64,000 nt of DNA from Irpex lacteus (taxonomy: Eukaryota > Basidiomycota > Agaricomycetes > Polyporales > Irpicaceae). The stretch spans positions 1,550,001-1,614,000 of the forward strand of contig MQVO02000004.1 of the NCBI GenBank assembly GCA_001986395.2, in the 5' to 3' direction. The position numbers and the translations under genes were made by a program. Shown here piece after piece: positions 23,109 through 35,654 of this stretch. Under the pieces are notes generated by a model that ran no database searches, was not told the origin of the DNA, and saw nothing but the letters and a program-made list of their open reading frames with translations. Each line of letters starts with the position of its first letter. The stretch's first letter is position 1.

Positions 23109-25313
23109 TTAATTTGGCGTGGCTTGTCTCGCAAGGGCATTCTTCTCCGCCATATCCTTCTCAACGTTAGATATAGGCCCGTTGAACCACTTACGGGCCG
23201 ATATAATCCACGAAATCGACGCGAAGATGAAGACAGATGCGACCAGGACCACGGCATAATCTGAAGAATGATAGTGAGTCACTTGAACGGGGAGAGAAGA
23301 GCGGTCGGCATTCACTCATATCGGCAGCTGAAGGGTTGGAACCTCCAGGGAACAACAGCAAAATGATGATAAAGGCCACCCATGACACCGCAACGATACC
23401 TATTGGGAGGTACCACTTTCCAAGGGAGAACGGCCCGGGTACGAGCTTGTTCCGTCCCGAAGTGATTCTCAGAAATATAGGTGTAGCGTATGAGGTATAC
23501 AGACCGATAACTGACGCTCTGGAAAGAGGGCATTTCAGCACACCACTGGGATCATGTACCGAAGTGTTCAGGTACGCACCCAGCAAGTGAAGATAGAGCC
23601 GTGTCCGAGAATCCAAGAACACCACAAATGCCGGCGCAAGTGACGACAAGCCACACAGCATTCACAGGTGTCTGAGTGAAGCGATTCATCTGCTTCCACC
23701 ATCGTGATCCCGGAAGGGCATTATCTCTTGCGAAGGCAAAGACAACGCGAGACGCATCAACCACCTGCGCAGCGCCAGTGACATACTGCAAGAAAGTAGG
23801 TATTCATTTCATAGGATATGGCACGCTCTGAGAGAACGTACCTGTGTAATTATCACAAAGCTCCAGAGTGCAAGCATGCCCTTCTGCCCTAGCACATTGA
23901 GGAACAGCTGGCCCATGGGGAGGGGTAGGTCGGTATTGAGAAGGTCATCAACAGACGTCGTCGCAAATGATGCGGCGATTTCAAGCAGCCATCCAAAGGA
24001 AGCTGTCGCTGCAACTGATACAAGGATTGCGATTGGTGCAGCACGAGCGGCACCTGCAGTCTCCTCAGCAATATGAGCTGCGGAATCATCTGGAGTGGGA
24101 GCGGTGTTATCTTGTCGGACACGGTGAGAATAAGCGTGCATGTGGTACTAACAGCCTGTGAGAGTCCACATTGGTGCCGTGAAAGCCAGCAAAAACGCCC
24201 ATCCATCTAGGAAGGGTAAGTGGTTGCGTCGTTTCTATACATTTATGTTGAGTACTCACTGTTCGCCCATCCCGTATTATTTTCGAATTTGGTAAAAGCG
24301 TCTTTCGTTGAGACTCTTTCTGGAGGTGAACAGACAAGCAGAGAGACGATGGCAGCAATAGTGGCGCCAACTTCGGTATACAACAAGTCAGCATCTCGAC
24401 CGTAGAAAGGTGGCAGGCGCGTGACGTACGATTTACTATAACATAGAAAATATTGATTCTAGCGAGTATGGCAGTCCCTGCTGAGCAGATGATTCCATGC
24501 GTGAAGAGGATAGCAAGTAAAATGCCGAAAGTAGGTCCATTTCCTAAATTGACGGAACCATTGGAACCAACGCTCAGGGCCGTGGTGATCATCTGTGCGC
24601 TATGCAGTACAGATTTGTGAGCGAACGACACATGATAGAGACCGCTGTCTTACCAAGTGAAGTCGATAGAGCATACGAGCGTAACCTGCCCAGTTACATT
24701 CGCCCATCCAGTGATCCAGCTTGCCAGTGCAGCGTACTTAGGAGGCGCGAGCTTCGCTGAGAAATAGTACAACCCAGCGCTCGTACTAGAAGCAGACAAT
24801 CAGGCGACCGTCAGCAAGAGCGGGGTCCGAGAGTCGGGATCAGGCGGTGACCTACGGCATAGACGATGCTAGCTCTGCCATTGACGCTGCGATGGTCATC
24901 ACAAAGAGACATGGTATGAGCCAGCCGAAGACCATGCCAACGTGACCACCTGCACCATGTTAGTGTATTGTAGAGAGTTGCAAAGATCTCCCACCCACCA
25001 GACCACAGCGGGAAGATTAGGGTAGATGAGACCGAAGCCACGACACCCATGATAGAGAATGCGAAGGCAACGGTCTCAAGGAGCTGGACATATCATACGA
25101 GTCAGTCTGTAGGCCGCGCTACATGACTTTGAACACACGCACCGAGAATTCGCGCCTGAATTGCGACTTGTACCCCAACTGTGCGAGTAAAGCATCGTCC
25201 GCGTGGCGTATTGTCACAATACTGGCCTCGTCGCTATTTCGACCCTTCTCTTGTATGACGACGTCGACATTCGACTTGTCTGAATGCTTGCTGACGTCGC
25301 TAACCGCAGACAT
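23109..25313 (-). CDS. APC-superfamily amino-acid/GABA permease
   Basis: Eleven exons (25313-25143, 25083-24999, 24949-24856, 24785-24654, 24599-24430, 24370-24260, 24206-24153, 24089-23842, 23785-23580, 23518-23316, 23260-23109) give 541 residues. A hydrophilic N-terminus of about 55 residues is followed by about 12 membrane segments. Motifs of the fungal GABA/choline-type permeases: FSIMGVVAS in TM1, GGHVGMVFGW, MAELASSMPTSAGLYYFSA, TLTGYDSAAHIAEET, and ARDNALPGSRWW. Such proteins import amino acids, GABA or polyamines by proton symport. The real substrate cannot be read from the sequence. It is transcribed in the same direction as the DODA and HOS2 genes downstream of it. Confidence 0.93.
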
Positions 25314-26046
25314 GGCGTAGCAGGAAGAAGGCTTCTCATCTTCTTCCTTTGGGGAGCATGGAGACTTTTATACAGGCGTCAGAAAGTCACGGTGCCATTT
25401 CTCTTTGATAGCGAGTATCAATAAAATCTAGATACTAAGTACTGCGTGTATCAGTCAAGAAGCACCGGCCTGTGGGGGTCATTGAGTTTATACAGTAGAT
25501 GCGAACGCCATTACGTACCGATAAGCTAGTGCGGACGAGCGTTGTGGGACTATTTTACCAAGTTCGGGGCCACAAATGAGACGCCGAGCGAGCTTCTCCA
25601 GATAAGCCTTTGCTCAAAGATCCCAGACCAGTAAGTACCTCTTATCAACGCAAAGACCAAGTGAAAACACATCATCCTGCAAATATGCATGGGAGTGGTT
25701 GCATCAGAGCCACGGCGACTGTGCGAGAAGGCGTAGTACAGACCTGTATACCTCAAACCCATGCTGCACGAATGGAGGCAATGGGGCCATCGGAACATGA
25801 CGCGCAAGACAATATGTTTGATATATCATAAAGCAGACATATATGAAGATGTAAAGCATTGAGAAAAGAATTCGATGAATCAGAATCTTGAGTTCGTCGA
25901 ACGCTCGGGATCGGGCAACTGTGGCTCGCAATAACGCGCCGATCTTGCTGTTTCATCTGCGAGGCAGCCTAAACAGCACAAGGTGCAATGAGCTTAAGAG
26001 TACGACTGCTGACAAGTGTAAAGTCACTTACACACAACTGGACCAC
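25314..26046. other. Intergenic region
   Basis: 5' flank of the permease gene and 3' flank of the first unknown paralogue. No supported gene. Confidence 0.55.
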
Positions 26047-26930
26047 CTATACGAGCCTCGCGGCAAGGTAGTCGATCATAGAAGAAAGAGCCTTTGAGCC
26101 GACCTCGTCAGCAGGACTAACACCTGTCCACCACCACCGCCCGTTGTAAGACTCTGGATCACCCTCCTTGCCCCGTCCTTCAAATAGTTTGACCTCGATT
26201 GCTGGCACGCCATCTTTTGGCTGTTCTCGCTGTAGTTGTAACTCCCACCACCAGCCATCGTTGGCCTCTTCATCATCTTCGTCGGCATCCTTGTCTTCGC
26301 CCTTCTTCGCCTTCTCCTTAGAGCTCTCCTCCTTCATAATGGCTTCAGCGATCTCAGCAAGTTTATGCGCCAATTCGTTTCTCTCATCGTCCTCTCTCCC
26401 GAGCTCTTCGACGTACCACTGATCGACTTTGCTCGCTGCCTCGGCAATCAGGTCTTGTTTGTCCTCTTCGGAGAGGTCACTGGAGGCAGCCTGCACGCGC
26501 GACCATTCCTCCAACACGGCAGACTTGAGACGGAAAACGAGCTCTTCGGGTGAGTCATCTATCCACTCCATCAACGCGTCGGCCCACAAGTAAAATGTGG
26601 CTTTTCCTTGGGGAGAATCTTTGTGTTCGGACTTCGCAGCTTCAACCGTCTTTCCTTCGTTGTCTTTTGCTTCGACGTCGTCGGTGTTAAGCTAAGTGAA
26701 TTTTGTCTTCGTTAACATTATGTAGAATGTAGTCTGATAGCTCATACCTCCGCATTCTTAACCTCCAAAGACTCGGGACTCGGGGGCTGTTCCTCCTGCC
26801 CACTCTTTGCTCTCTTAATGCTGCCGCCAAGCGGCTGGTTGGTCGTGCTGAGCTTACGCTTCGCTGAAAGTTTAGTTAGTACAGAATGTTGATATGGAGG
26901 TTTGCTCTCACCTTGAGACGTGCGAGCCAT
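26047..26930 (-). CDS. Unknown protein, paralogue A of a tandem pair
   Basis: Three exons (26930-26912, 26863-26748, 26691-26047) give 259 residues. I do not recognise the family. The N-terminus is basic (AKRKLST, SIKRAKSG) and nuclear-localisation-like. It is followed by an ATFYLWADALMEW segment, then a long Glu/Lys/Asp-rich helical stretch. The C-terminal module has GWWWELQLQRE, DGVPAIEV and GRWWWTGVSPADE. No membrane segment or signal peptide. Exon boundaries and phases match those of paralogue B, 455 bp away in the same orientation, so the pair arose by tandem duplication. The acidic helical insert is longer here than in B. Confidence 0.85.
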
Positions 26931-27385
26931 GGTCAATAGACGGAGAATACGACTAGCCACTGACAAAGACGAAGACGTTGAACGTTGTGGTCAACAAACA
27001 ACCTGCACGTCCTACGTGGCTCCTTTATATTGAGTATTCCCATCGTAGGACGGATCTTGGCATTTGCCTTGACGATTTTGATTCGCGAGAGGCCTAGGTG
27101 GTTACAGTATGTCAATGTAAAATATTTAAGCGCTTCTAGTGTTCCTCGGCGAGTCTGTCTGAACATTTGAACGCGTAAATCTGTAGTTAGCCGTACTGCT
27201 TATAGAGACGTAGAAATACCCCGCGGTCACAGATCTATCAAATCTCGACAAGTAAAGTTGACTGTTTAAAATAGCAAGAAACCCGTCGAGAAACGTCCCG
27301 GTCATGTTCTCACCTCCTCGCCTGCACCCGCGGCGAACTAGTTTGGGTTTTGAGGGTCAAACGAAGCTCGTGTATTCGACACAGC
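26931..27385. other. Spacer between tandem paralogues
   Basis: 455 bp that must hold the promoter of paralogue A and the 3' flank of B. No coding region seen. Confidence 0.6.
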
Positions 27386-28209
27386 TCAGAAATGTACGCT
27401 GCCAATGCAATCCCTCACAGCAACTACAGCATCCAAGGTTTCCCCATCGGCGGCAATGAACCCGGTCAACCACCATCGACCAGCATAGGCTTCAATCACA
27501 CCTTCCTGAGGTGTGCACCTGGAGAAGTCAATTTCGAGAGTTGGCACGCCCTCTGCTGGTTTCTCTCTCTGCATTGTTACCTCCCACCAATCCGTATATT
27601 CAGGATTCTTCTTGTCTCTATCTTCGACGTCCGTCGCCTTCGTGAACTCTGCATCAAAGAGGTCTTGAATTTTGCGGGCTTCTGGCCTCTTCGTTGCCTC
27701 CGACTCATACGGAATATCCAGGTGCCAGTGGTCAATGCGTCCTTCGGCAACTTTCTGTTCTATCCTCTCTTCCTCTGTTAAAGGTTTCAGATCTGGCCAT
27801 AACGCGAGTAGATCTGACTTGAGGTATAGTTCGGGCTCGCCGATTTCGAAATGCTCAACCAAGGTTATGAGCTCCTCTGCCCATATGAGAAACGTCGCGC
27901 TATCTGGGACGGATGGTACAGACGATTCAATCTGCTTGTCCTCGAGCTCAGAAGCAACAACACCCTCAAGCTAGATACGCCTATTTAACATGAGCTGTGT
28001 ATAATGCGAAGCCCTCTTACCTGCGCATGGTCTGTTTCCCCTCGGGGTGTCGAGGAGTCCTTCTTAACTTTCTTGAAGTTCTGCTCTTCCGTGGACGCAC
28101 TGATGCTCAGTTTGCGCTTTGCGCTTGCTTCTATTTATGCTATGTTAGAATGAAAAGAATACAACTAGGTATCAAGTCCAGCCATACCTTCATTTGTCAC
28201 GGTACTCAT
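27386..28209 (-). CDS. Unknown protein, paralogue B of a tandem pair
   Basis: Three exons (28209-28188, 28130-28021, 27970-27386) give 238 residues. It shares with paralogue A the SAKRKLS start, the ATFLIWAEEL segment, the C-terminal module WWEVTMQREKPAEGVPTLEI and GRWWLTGFIAADGE, and intron positions: phase 1 after codon 7 and phase 0 near codon 44. The middle part differs in sequence and is less acidic. Trp- and Gly-rich strands in the C-terminal module suggest a small beta fold, but no known domain is apparent. It is divergent from ALG2, with 238 bp between starts. Confidence 0.85.
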
Positions 28210-28447
28210 ACTTCAAGCGAACCTTACACACAGGTATCGACCGTAATGTCGTTACAAGTGTCCAGGTCAGCAGGGTACTGGCAGACTTTCCGTCTTATGC
28301 ACGCTGTCTTGCCAGCACCGTCTTATATATTCTGCGTCCGGCATACTCTCAAGTAGGCGTGATTGGCGAGTCGTGGTGGTATGGTGAGAAGTCGTGTATT
28401 CATGGGCGCTCTGAACGGCGACCACTCGCCCAGCTTGAACTTGGACC
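28210..28447. promoter_or_regulatory. Bidirectional promoter region, paralogue B/ALG2
   Basis: 238 bp between divergent start codons, so the two promoters lie together here. No named element recognised. Confidence 0.55.
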
Positions 28448-30139
28448 ATGACGACTGCAACAAATCAAAGAAAGCTGCGAATAGCTTTCGTGCATCCGGA
28501 CCTGGGAATTGGTAAAGCAACGCCAACTGCACTTGCGAAGTGTACTAACGTGTATGTGTCCAGGTGGCGCTGAACGTCTCGTGGTGGACGCAGCTCTGGG
28601 TCTGCAGAAGCTCGGGCACTCCGTCGATATATACACCTCGTACCATGATCCAAAGCATTGTTTTGAAGAGACACGAGATGGTGCGTTAGAAATGCTCTGA
28701 ACCACTTGAAGTTGCAGAATGCTAACGACACGCAGGCACGCTTTCCGTCCATGCACCACGGCCACCGTTTCCCCGCTCTTTCAAGGGCAAATTCCATATC
28801 CTTTTCGCCAATGCACACCAGCTACACCTTATGACACACCTTCTCCGACCGGGCGCGCCAAAGTATGATGTTTATTTCGTCGACCAGCTGTCTACCTGTG
28901 TTCCCCTACTCAGAATGATTGGTAAGACACGCGTCGTATTCTACTGTCATTTCCCGGACAAGCTCCTCGCGGACGGCGCATATGTCGAGGGGAAAATCAG
29001 GCGCAAAGGGGGCCTTCTGAAGAGCTTGTATCGCTACCCTGTGGACAAGCTTGAGGAAATCACCACGCGTGAGTGTATGCGACCCATTAAAGCTTCGCAA
29101 GCACTAACAGTGGGCTGAATAGGACAGTCTGACGTGATACTCGCCAATTCCAAATTTACCGGGAGAGTATTCAAAGCGCACTTTCCGTCAATTGATGTTA
29201 CTCCTACTGTTGTATACCCTGGCATTAACCTGGCGGCCTACACGACTACAGCAGTGGACAGCACTGACGCCGACATTCGCCAAGTGACATCGTGAGTGTC
29301 ATACATACACTTCAGCTTTTGTCTGACTAGTTAGTAGAGAGCGACCGACGCTGTTGTCGTTGAATCGCTTTGAGAAGAAGAAGAATGCCGCATTAGCTAT
29401 CGATGCGTTTGCTTTGCTTCTCCGGAAACTCCCTGAGGATTCTCCTCTGAAGAACGCGCGTTTGGTTCTCGCAGGTCATTCGTGTTAACCCAAGTTCTAT
29501 TATGTCTTACTCACAGCCTTTACAGGTGGTTATGACCCCCGCTTAGAGGACAACATGATGGCATTTGTGCACCTAATTGACCGTGCCAAAGCCAACTCGC
29601 TCTCATACAACATCGTCAAACCAAGTACATCATCCGTCAACATCCCTCCGTTCAACACCACGGAAGAAAATCCCTCTATCCTATTCCTACTGAATTTCAC
29701 GACACCTCAGCGCTCAGCATTACTTTCCGCGCCGTCTACTCTTGCCCTCTTATATACCCCTGCGAACGAACATTTCGGGATCGGTCCCGTGGAAGCAATG
29801 GTGTGCGGTGTTCCTGTCCTTGCATGCAATAGTGGCGGACCAACCGAAAGCGTTATCGACGCTGAGGAGGGTAGAACTGGATGGCTATGCGAGCCTGATC
29901 CTGAAGTCTGGGCTGAAACGCTGCTCACAGTTGTTAACTTGAGCGCGGACGAACGTAAGGCGTTGGGTGAACGAGCGAGACAGCGTGCTCGGAATAGCTT
30001 TGGGATGGAGGCTATGGCGACAGGTATCGAGGACGCTTTATTCCGTGCAGTTGATATGGGGCCGGTGACTATACCTTTCGCCATTTGGTCTATTCTACTT
30101 GCAGGACTTTTCGTGTTTATCGCGTACATTTTCTCCTAG
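28448..30139 (+). CDS. ALG2: Alpha-1,3/1,6-mannosyltransferase Alg2
   Basis: Six exons (28448-28511, 28564-28680, 28736-29068, 29123-29291, 29338-29474, 29526-30139) encode 477 residues. Alg2 adds the second and third mannoses to the dolichol-linked oligosaccharide on the cytosolic face of the ER, for N-glycosylation. Seen: N-terminal strand and glycine motif [48 protein letters not shown]; the conserved [10 protein letters not shown]; the GT4 donor-site motif [11 protein letters not shown] followed by CNSGGPTE; and a C-terminal hydrophobic segment that fits the membrane anchor. Family length is about 500, so the model appears complete. Confidence 0.96.
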
Positions 30140-30335
30140 ACTGATTCATATTATACCACTCCTAATTGTACCTATGTTATACCCGAACTAGACGGTGTGA
30201 GAATCCTCGGTGCAAGTACAGTATAGTGTAGAGTCTTCACATTCGGGCACAAAGCACAAGCGCCGCTCCTCTCTTGCACGACCACCGTGCACGCAGCCAG
30301 TGTCGTGCACCACGACACCCTGCCCATGAACCACC

Positions 30336-31890
30336 ATGTCTGAAGCCCGTCTCCTCGTCCAAATTGCGTCGTACAACACCAATCTCCAAGCAGACCGGGG
30401 ATTACCACAAGACCTGGTTGACTGGTTGGCTCCAACTCTTCAGGTCTCCAGCTTCCTTGCACGAGAGCCCAGAGCTCCAGATATCGTCGCAGTCGGCTTT
30501 CAAGAGCTTTTGCCACTGCACTTGGGGTGTAAGTGTGGATTTGCTTGTCAGCGCATTCCCAATACCGACGCGCCGTTATGTTGCTCGTAGTGTCTGGTCT
30601 GTCCAAGCATGTCATCGAAGACAGGCACGCTCTCATCCTCTCTCAAATCGAGGAACACGCTCCCAACAAGGAGAAGTATGTTCTCATAGCCAAGGTTGTC
30701 AATGTTGGCGTGGCGTTGCTTGTGTACGGACGCGATGACACGGTTGGGCGAAGAGTCGAAGACGTGCAGACGCAATGGTCAGGATGCGGTCCAGGCTTCA
30801 TGGGCAACAAGGGTGCGGTTGGCGTGAGGTTCCGCGTGCGTGAAGATGATGGAGGAGTGGGCGAGGTCTTTACGTACGTCGCCGACTCGTGTATCGTATA
30901 TTGTTGGAACGTATTAAATCTATCCTGCTTTTTTGGTGTCACTCGTAGATTTGTGTGCGCACATCTTACAGCGCACTCCCATAAACTGCAACGACGGATC
31001 CAGGATTACCACCACATAGTGGGGACGCTGCTGTTTGAGCCGACGGACCCATCTTCGTCTAAAGAGCCGTCCACAATATACTCGACCTCACACTTGTTCT
31101 TCTTGGGAGACCTCAACTTTCGACTCGACCTCCCGGATAATCACGAGCTCGCTCACCCATCACAACAGATCAACGTTGCCAGACTTCTTGACGAGGAGCG
31201 CGTACGGGAGGACTTAAAGCAATATGACCAGCTCTTAATTGAGCGAGACCACAATCGGAGCGCCTTTGCTGGGCTAAGGGAAGGCGAGTTCTGGCGATTC
31301 AAATGCAGTTATAAGTACAAGCTCGGCGAGGTTGATAAGTATGAGTACGTTCTTTACTCTATGATCCTTATGGCGAATGCATGCTGACTTGTTTTGATAG
31401 TTTGAAGCGACACCCCGCATGGACTGACAGGATCATGTATGCTACCTATACCGACTCACCAGATACCCCGCAGGAGTCAAACATCACCAACGCCTTATAT
31501 ACCTCCATCCCGTCATACACGACCTCGGACCACGTATGTCTTCCTCATTGCCGCCTACACGTACCTATACTCACTCAGCTATCGTAGAAACCGATTGTCT
31601 CAGTCCTCCTACTTCCCCCTTCCGCTCCTTCATCCACTCCCTCAGGCCCACGTACGGCCCCTCCTCTCCTCCAGCTTCCTTCTTACTATACTCCTTGCCG
31701 AGATCCCTATGCAAACGTTAAACGATACTCAGGCAGGACTCTTGACCGAATCATAGGCTACTGCTGGTGGCTGCTAACCGTCCTGGGGGCCGGCTCTACG
31801 TTGCTCGGTATTGGGAATTTCGTGCTCGGATTGGGAGTGTGGGGTTGGTGGCGATCAAATCCTCCAGCGACAACGGGAGGCTCAAGTTGA
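30336..31890 (+). CDS. INP54: Inositol-polyphosphate 5-phosphatase, tail-anchored (Inp54-like)
   Basis: Five exons (30336-30528, 30591-30873, 30949-31344, 31401-31533, 31588-31890) give 435 residues. The EEP-fold 5-phosphatase motifs appear in order: ASYNTN, VGFQELLPL, MGNKGAVGVRF, CAHLTAHSHKL, FFLGDLNFRLDL, HPAWTDRIMY and TSDHKPIVSV, so the active site is intact. The C-terminus is a Trp/Gly/Leu-rich hydrophobic segment with few residues after it. That fits the ER tail anchor known for yeast Inp54, which hydrolyses PI(4,5)P2. It lies in tandem 196 bp downstream of ALG2. The Inp54 name rests on length and tail anchor; orthology was not tested. Confidence 0.9.
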
Positions 31891-32451
31891 GTAGTGAGGG
31901 CTTGGGACTTGCTTGGGGCTTGCAAACGTGTTGCTGGTTAGGCGTGGCGGGCTAGTTGCGGACTCTTTATTATTATTATACCTGTGTTATGTTGTATCCT
32001 TTCGAATATAGGCTGTGTCGGAATGACAATGCTCTATGTTTTCTAATAAGCACGGCTGCATACTTTCTTTGCGGCGAGCGAGTTGCCTTTAAGCTTGGCT
32101 TTGGTTCTTCGGACTGAAAATCTGCGGCATTCCCCAGAACTTATCACCGATGCTCAACTCCAACGAAACGTACTTGCATTTACTGACGAAGTTTACTAAG
32201 CGAGAATATCTGAATACGTATTTCTACTCTAGATAGTTGGGAGAATTTACAAGGCGGGGAGGTTTGGAACAAGGTACTACTTGAAATGAAGGAAGAGGAG
32301 GATATCACGAAAAACAAGTACAAGTACAGAAGGGGGGATGCATGTTTACTTGATCATTCAAGGGTGATGCAAATAGTTTGACAGACTTGGAAAGTGCAAA
32401 GTAGGGTAAAAAGAAATAGATGTGGGAGCGTATCACGACACTACTGGCCTC
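31891..32451. other. Intergenic, convergent 3' ends
   Basis: 3' flanks of the 5-phosphatase and MFS genes. AT-rich, with TATTATTATTATA near 31970. No coding region. Confidence 0.6.
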
Positions 32452-35024
32452 TTACAACGCAGGGCTGCTCTGCGCTGAAGTCAAGCCTTCAGACGACGAA
32501 CCCGCCTTCTTCCCATCTACATGGTCAACGACAATCAACGGCACATCCGGATCCACGAGAGTGTCGTCCTGCTCGTGGCTGATTTCGACGGAAGTTTCCT
32601 CTCCAGGGTGGAAGGTAGCCTTAGCAGAGGGGAACCTGACGAACATAAGCACGACGAAGGAAAACGCGACCGCACCGGCGGAGAGGAAGAAGATGGCCTT
32701 GGGGAAGGTGCCGACTGTCTTCATATAGGTTGCTCCGAAAAGCGAGGGACCGATGATTTGTGAGCTGCGCGTGCGTTAATAACAAGAACAGGTGACAGGA
32801 CAGTGGTGAACGAAATATACCAGAGTGACTGCACGACACTCATCGCGCCAAAGAGCTTGCCAGACTCCACACCACCTCTCTGTAGATACAATGCCAGCGC
32901 GACACTGGACACAGCGGGGCCAAATCCGGATCCAAAGGAACCCATCATCGTGAAGGCGGTGAATGTGACAGCGTCAGATGCGATGCAGAGGCCAGTGTAA
33001 CCAGCAACTTCGACAAACAGGGAGACCTTTGCGAGCGCAAGGTCAAAGGGGACGGAACTAGGGAGGGGCGGAGTTGATGAGGGAGACACGGGCTCTTCAG
33101 GATCTGTGTTGCTATCACGATTTAATAGGTCTTCGCTGGATTCGTTTGGCAGGTTGATGGGGCCTGTCTTTGGTTTAGGCTTGAAGAACTTGATAACCAC
33201 TACATTCACATATACAATCAGCGTCCGGTCACACAAAGACGAGAAGACGACGGCGACAAAACATACCAGGAAGAAGCACAGTGAGGTAAATAGCCCTGGT
33301 TGCACCAACAGCACTCAGCCAGTACCCCATCTGTGAGAAATATCAATATCTGGATTGTTCAAGAGGCAAAAGACGACCCACCTCCTCAGATTGCCAGCCA
33401 AATGCCCCAGAAGTGTACTGGAACTTGTATGCGTATGACCCCTAGTGATATCACGACGTTAGTGAACGATTTAATCAATGCGTTCGTTCAATGTGCTTTA
33501 CCATCAAAATGATCGTGCTTCCGTATGCAACAGCGAGCAGTAACAGATTCCAGTCGCGTTTCTTCCTCTTGAGCGGATTTGAATCCACAGCAACAGGCCA
33601 AAACAGAGCTAAGGGAGACAGGAAGCCGAAGGCCTTGCTTATCCAATAAACGAGCGCAGAACTGTGGACCTTGTTCTTAGCTTCCTCGTCCTGCTCTTGC
33701 TTCAGTTTACGCGCTTGTTGGCGGCGGCGTGGGCTCAGAGATTCGGGGACGAGGAACCAGACCATCGAGGCGTAGAACAAGTGTGTGGCGGCAGCGATAT
33801 AGAAAACGGCCAGCGGAGAGTGCGTGACATGTACCACAGCACTTCCAAGGGTTGGCCCGATGCCGAAGCCGACGAACGTCAGTCCCAAGAAGAGGGAGAA
33901 TACTCGAGAACTGGGTGCGATAAGCCACAGCTCCAACAAGGAAGTAAATGACATACCGATCCTCGGCACTCGTGCAGTCTGCGAGGTATGCATGAATCGT
34001 AGCAGTCAATGCAGTTATACCTACGATGTCGGCTCTGAGATTAGCAGGTGTCAGGATCAGCGGAATTTGTCACACTTACCTCCGCACAGTCCATCAAGCA
34101 ACGGGCCGAGCAATAAGAAGAGATATCCACCGGGTAGAACGCGGTGAAAGTGGACAGTAGACAGGAAAATGACATCGTTAATGAGCAAGCCGAAGACGGA
34201 CACGCTGAGCACCCTTATGCGACCATATCTATCAGAGATCTGCGCAGTCGAGGTCAGCTCAGCAACCGGGTGTAATGATATGCAAATGCTTACAGAACCC
34301 CACCAACCGGCTGTCATGCAGCTGAGGATGCCGAGGGACAACGTCAACAGCATGTTCAACTGCGCGACCGCAGCCTGGACATGAGGCTCCTTAGCGCAGA
34401 ATTTCTTGTCCGCTGTGTGATGTGTAAGGATGATAATTCTGAAAGGAGGAAGCGTCATACCATCGGTCAGTCCGCCGGCGAACCTAGAAATCTCCATAAA
34501 GGTGTCGACTGTCTTGTTGCCCTCTCCGACCTGGTACTTGTCTTTGTATGCAAGACAAGCGAGCTCAGTGAAGAGCTCTACGCGAGGGGCTGCAGTCGCG
34601 ATTTGGGCACCAGCGGCGAAAGGTACGACGAGCAAGAACCTGGACAGATGTCAATGCATATCGCGTAAAGAGATCTAGTATCATGAACATACCAATAGGG
34701 GGATGGTCGCTTGTACCACGGAAGTGCTTTCCTTATCTCAAGCGAAGCAACGTCCTCATCGTCTTCGCCTGCGTCAGAGTGCGGCTCGCCGAACAAGGGC
34801 TCGTCCGGGTTGTGTTGCGGGTGCACAAATTCATGCAGTAGCTCAGTGGTCTCTGCACCAACGGTACCTTCAGGCAGTGCCATGCCCTGGACATCTTGAG
34901 GCAGGTACTTGAGCGACGCCCTGGAGGAGTTTCTGGAGTTCCGCGGGCGCGATGGAGCACGCGAGGACTGCCTGGTCCCCGGTGCGAAAGTCGTGGAAAG
35001 CGTTCGCTGCATTCCCGTCGCCAT
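32452..35024 (-). CDS. Major facilitator superfamily transporter, long form
   Basis: Ten exons (35024-34693, 34639-34461, 34412-34294, 34239-34080, 34032-33957, 33910-33502, 33441-33382, 33330-33267, 33199-32821, 32764-32452) encode 696 residues. The first ~108 residues are hydrophilic, first Ser/Arg-rich and then acidic. TM1 begins at WFLLVVPFAAGAQ. The loop 2-3 MFS motif is WWGSISDRYGRIRVL, and YLADCTSAEDR and FVGFGIGPTLG follow. Two Pro/Ser/charged cytosolic loops interrupt the C-terminal half (KQEQDEEAKNK; a NESSEDLLNRDSNTD segment). Substrate is unknown. Another Met at 35100 is out of frame with this one; I chose 35024 because it has A at -3. Confidence 0.9.
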
Positions 35025-35654
35025 CGTCGTCGCTGTCCTCGAGGAGGTGGACGTTAGTCTGCAAGGAGAGGGGGGTCGTCCCAGAATCTAAGTGCGCCAT
35101 AAGGACTCCCTTGCCATGCCACTTTCTAGCTGCGGCAAGATGTTCGGCGCGTCTAGGCGCCAGGCGAGCATCGGACGGGCGTATTAGTAAGATGTAATTG
35201 AGATAAGTAGAATTTACTTACCTTTGCTTACTCGCCTTCAAAATAGTTATTTACTCGATAACAAACAACTGCTACCGTCAGATCTTTCGTCACCTTGATT
35301 TCATCTCGGAGGCAACACCACACGTTATCTATAAATCTCCGATCCCAGGCACATCTCCGCTATACACGTTTCCTCTGTGTTTCCGCTTGGTCTGAAGCTC
35401 TTGCGCGAATTCGCCATCTTGGCACACTTGCTCCCAAAACTGCGTTGATAAACCAGCAAATTACAATCATTGCAATTAACTGGTTGGCCCGCAATTTGTT
35501 AACTTGTAAAGTAGTGGAAGTGTGCCCCATGTTTGCAGCGTGTAGCAGGAGCCTTGAACTCGATGTCTTGAACTTAACTTTATCGCAGCGCCAAGACGTT
35601 ACCCATGCATTGGCGCCAGATGTCCGTGCAGGTACACCTTTCACCGAATCCGCC
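35025..35654. promoter_or_regulatory. 5' region between divergent MFS and GMF1 genes
   Basis: 630 bp between start codons. Open frames here are not supported. The 5' leader of GMF1 probably occupies the last part. Confidence 0.5.

Noticed and set aside
34870..35100. MFS transporter start at the upstream Met, 35100
   Set aside because: It is out of frame with the transporter, and no intron with acceptable sites connects the frames.
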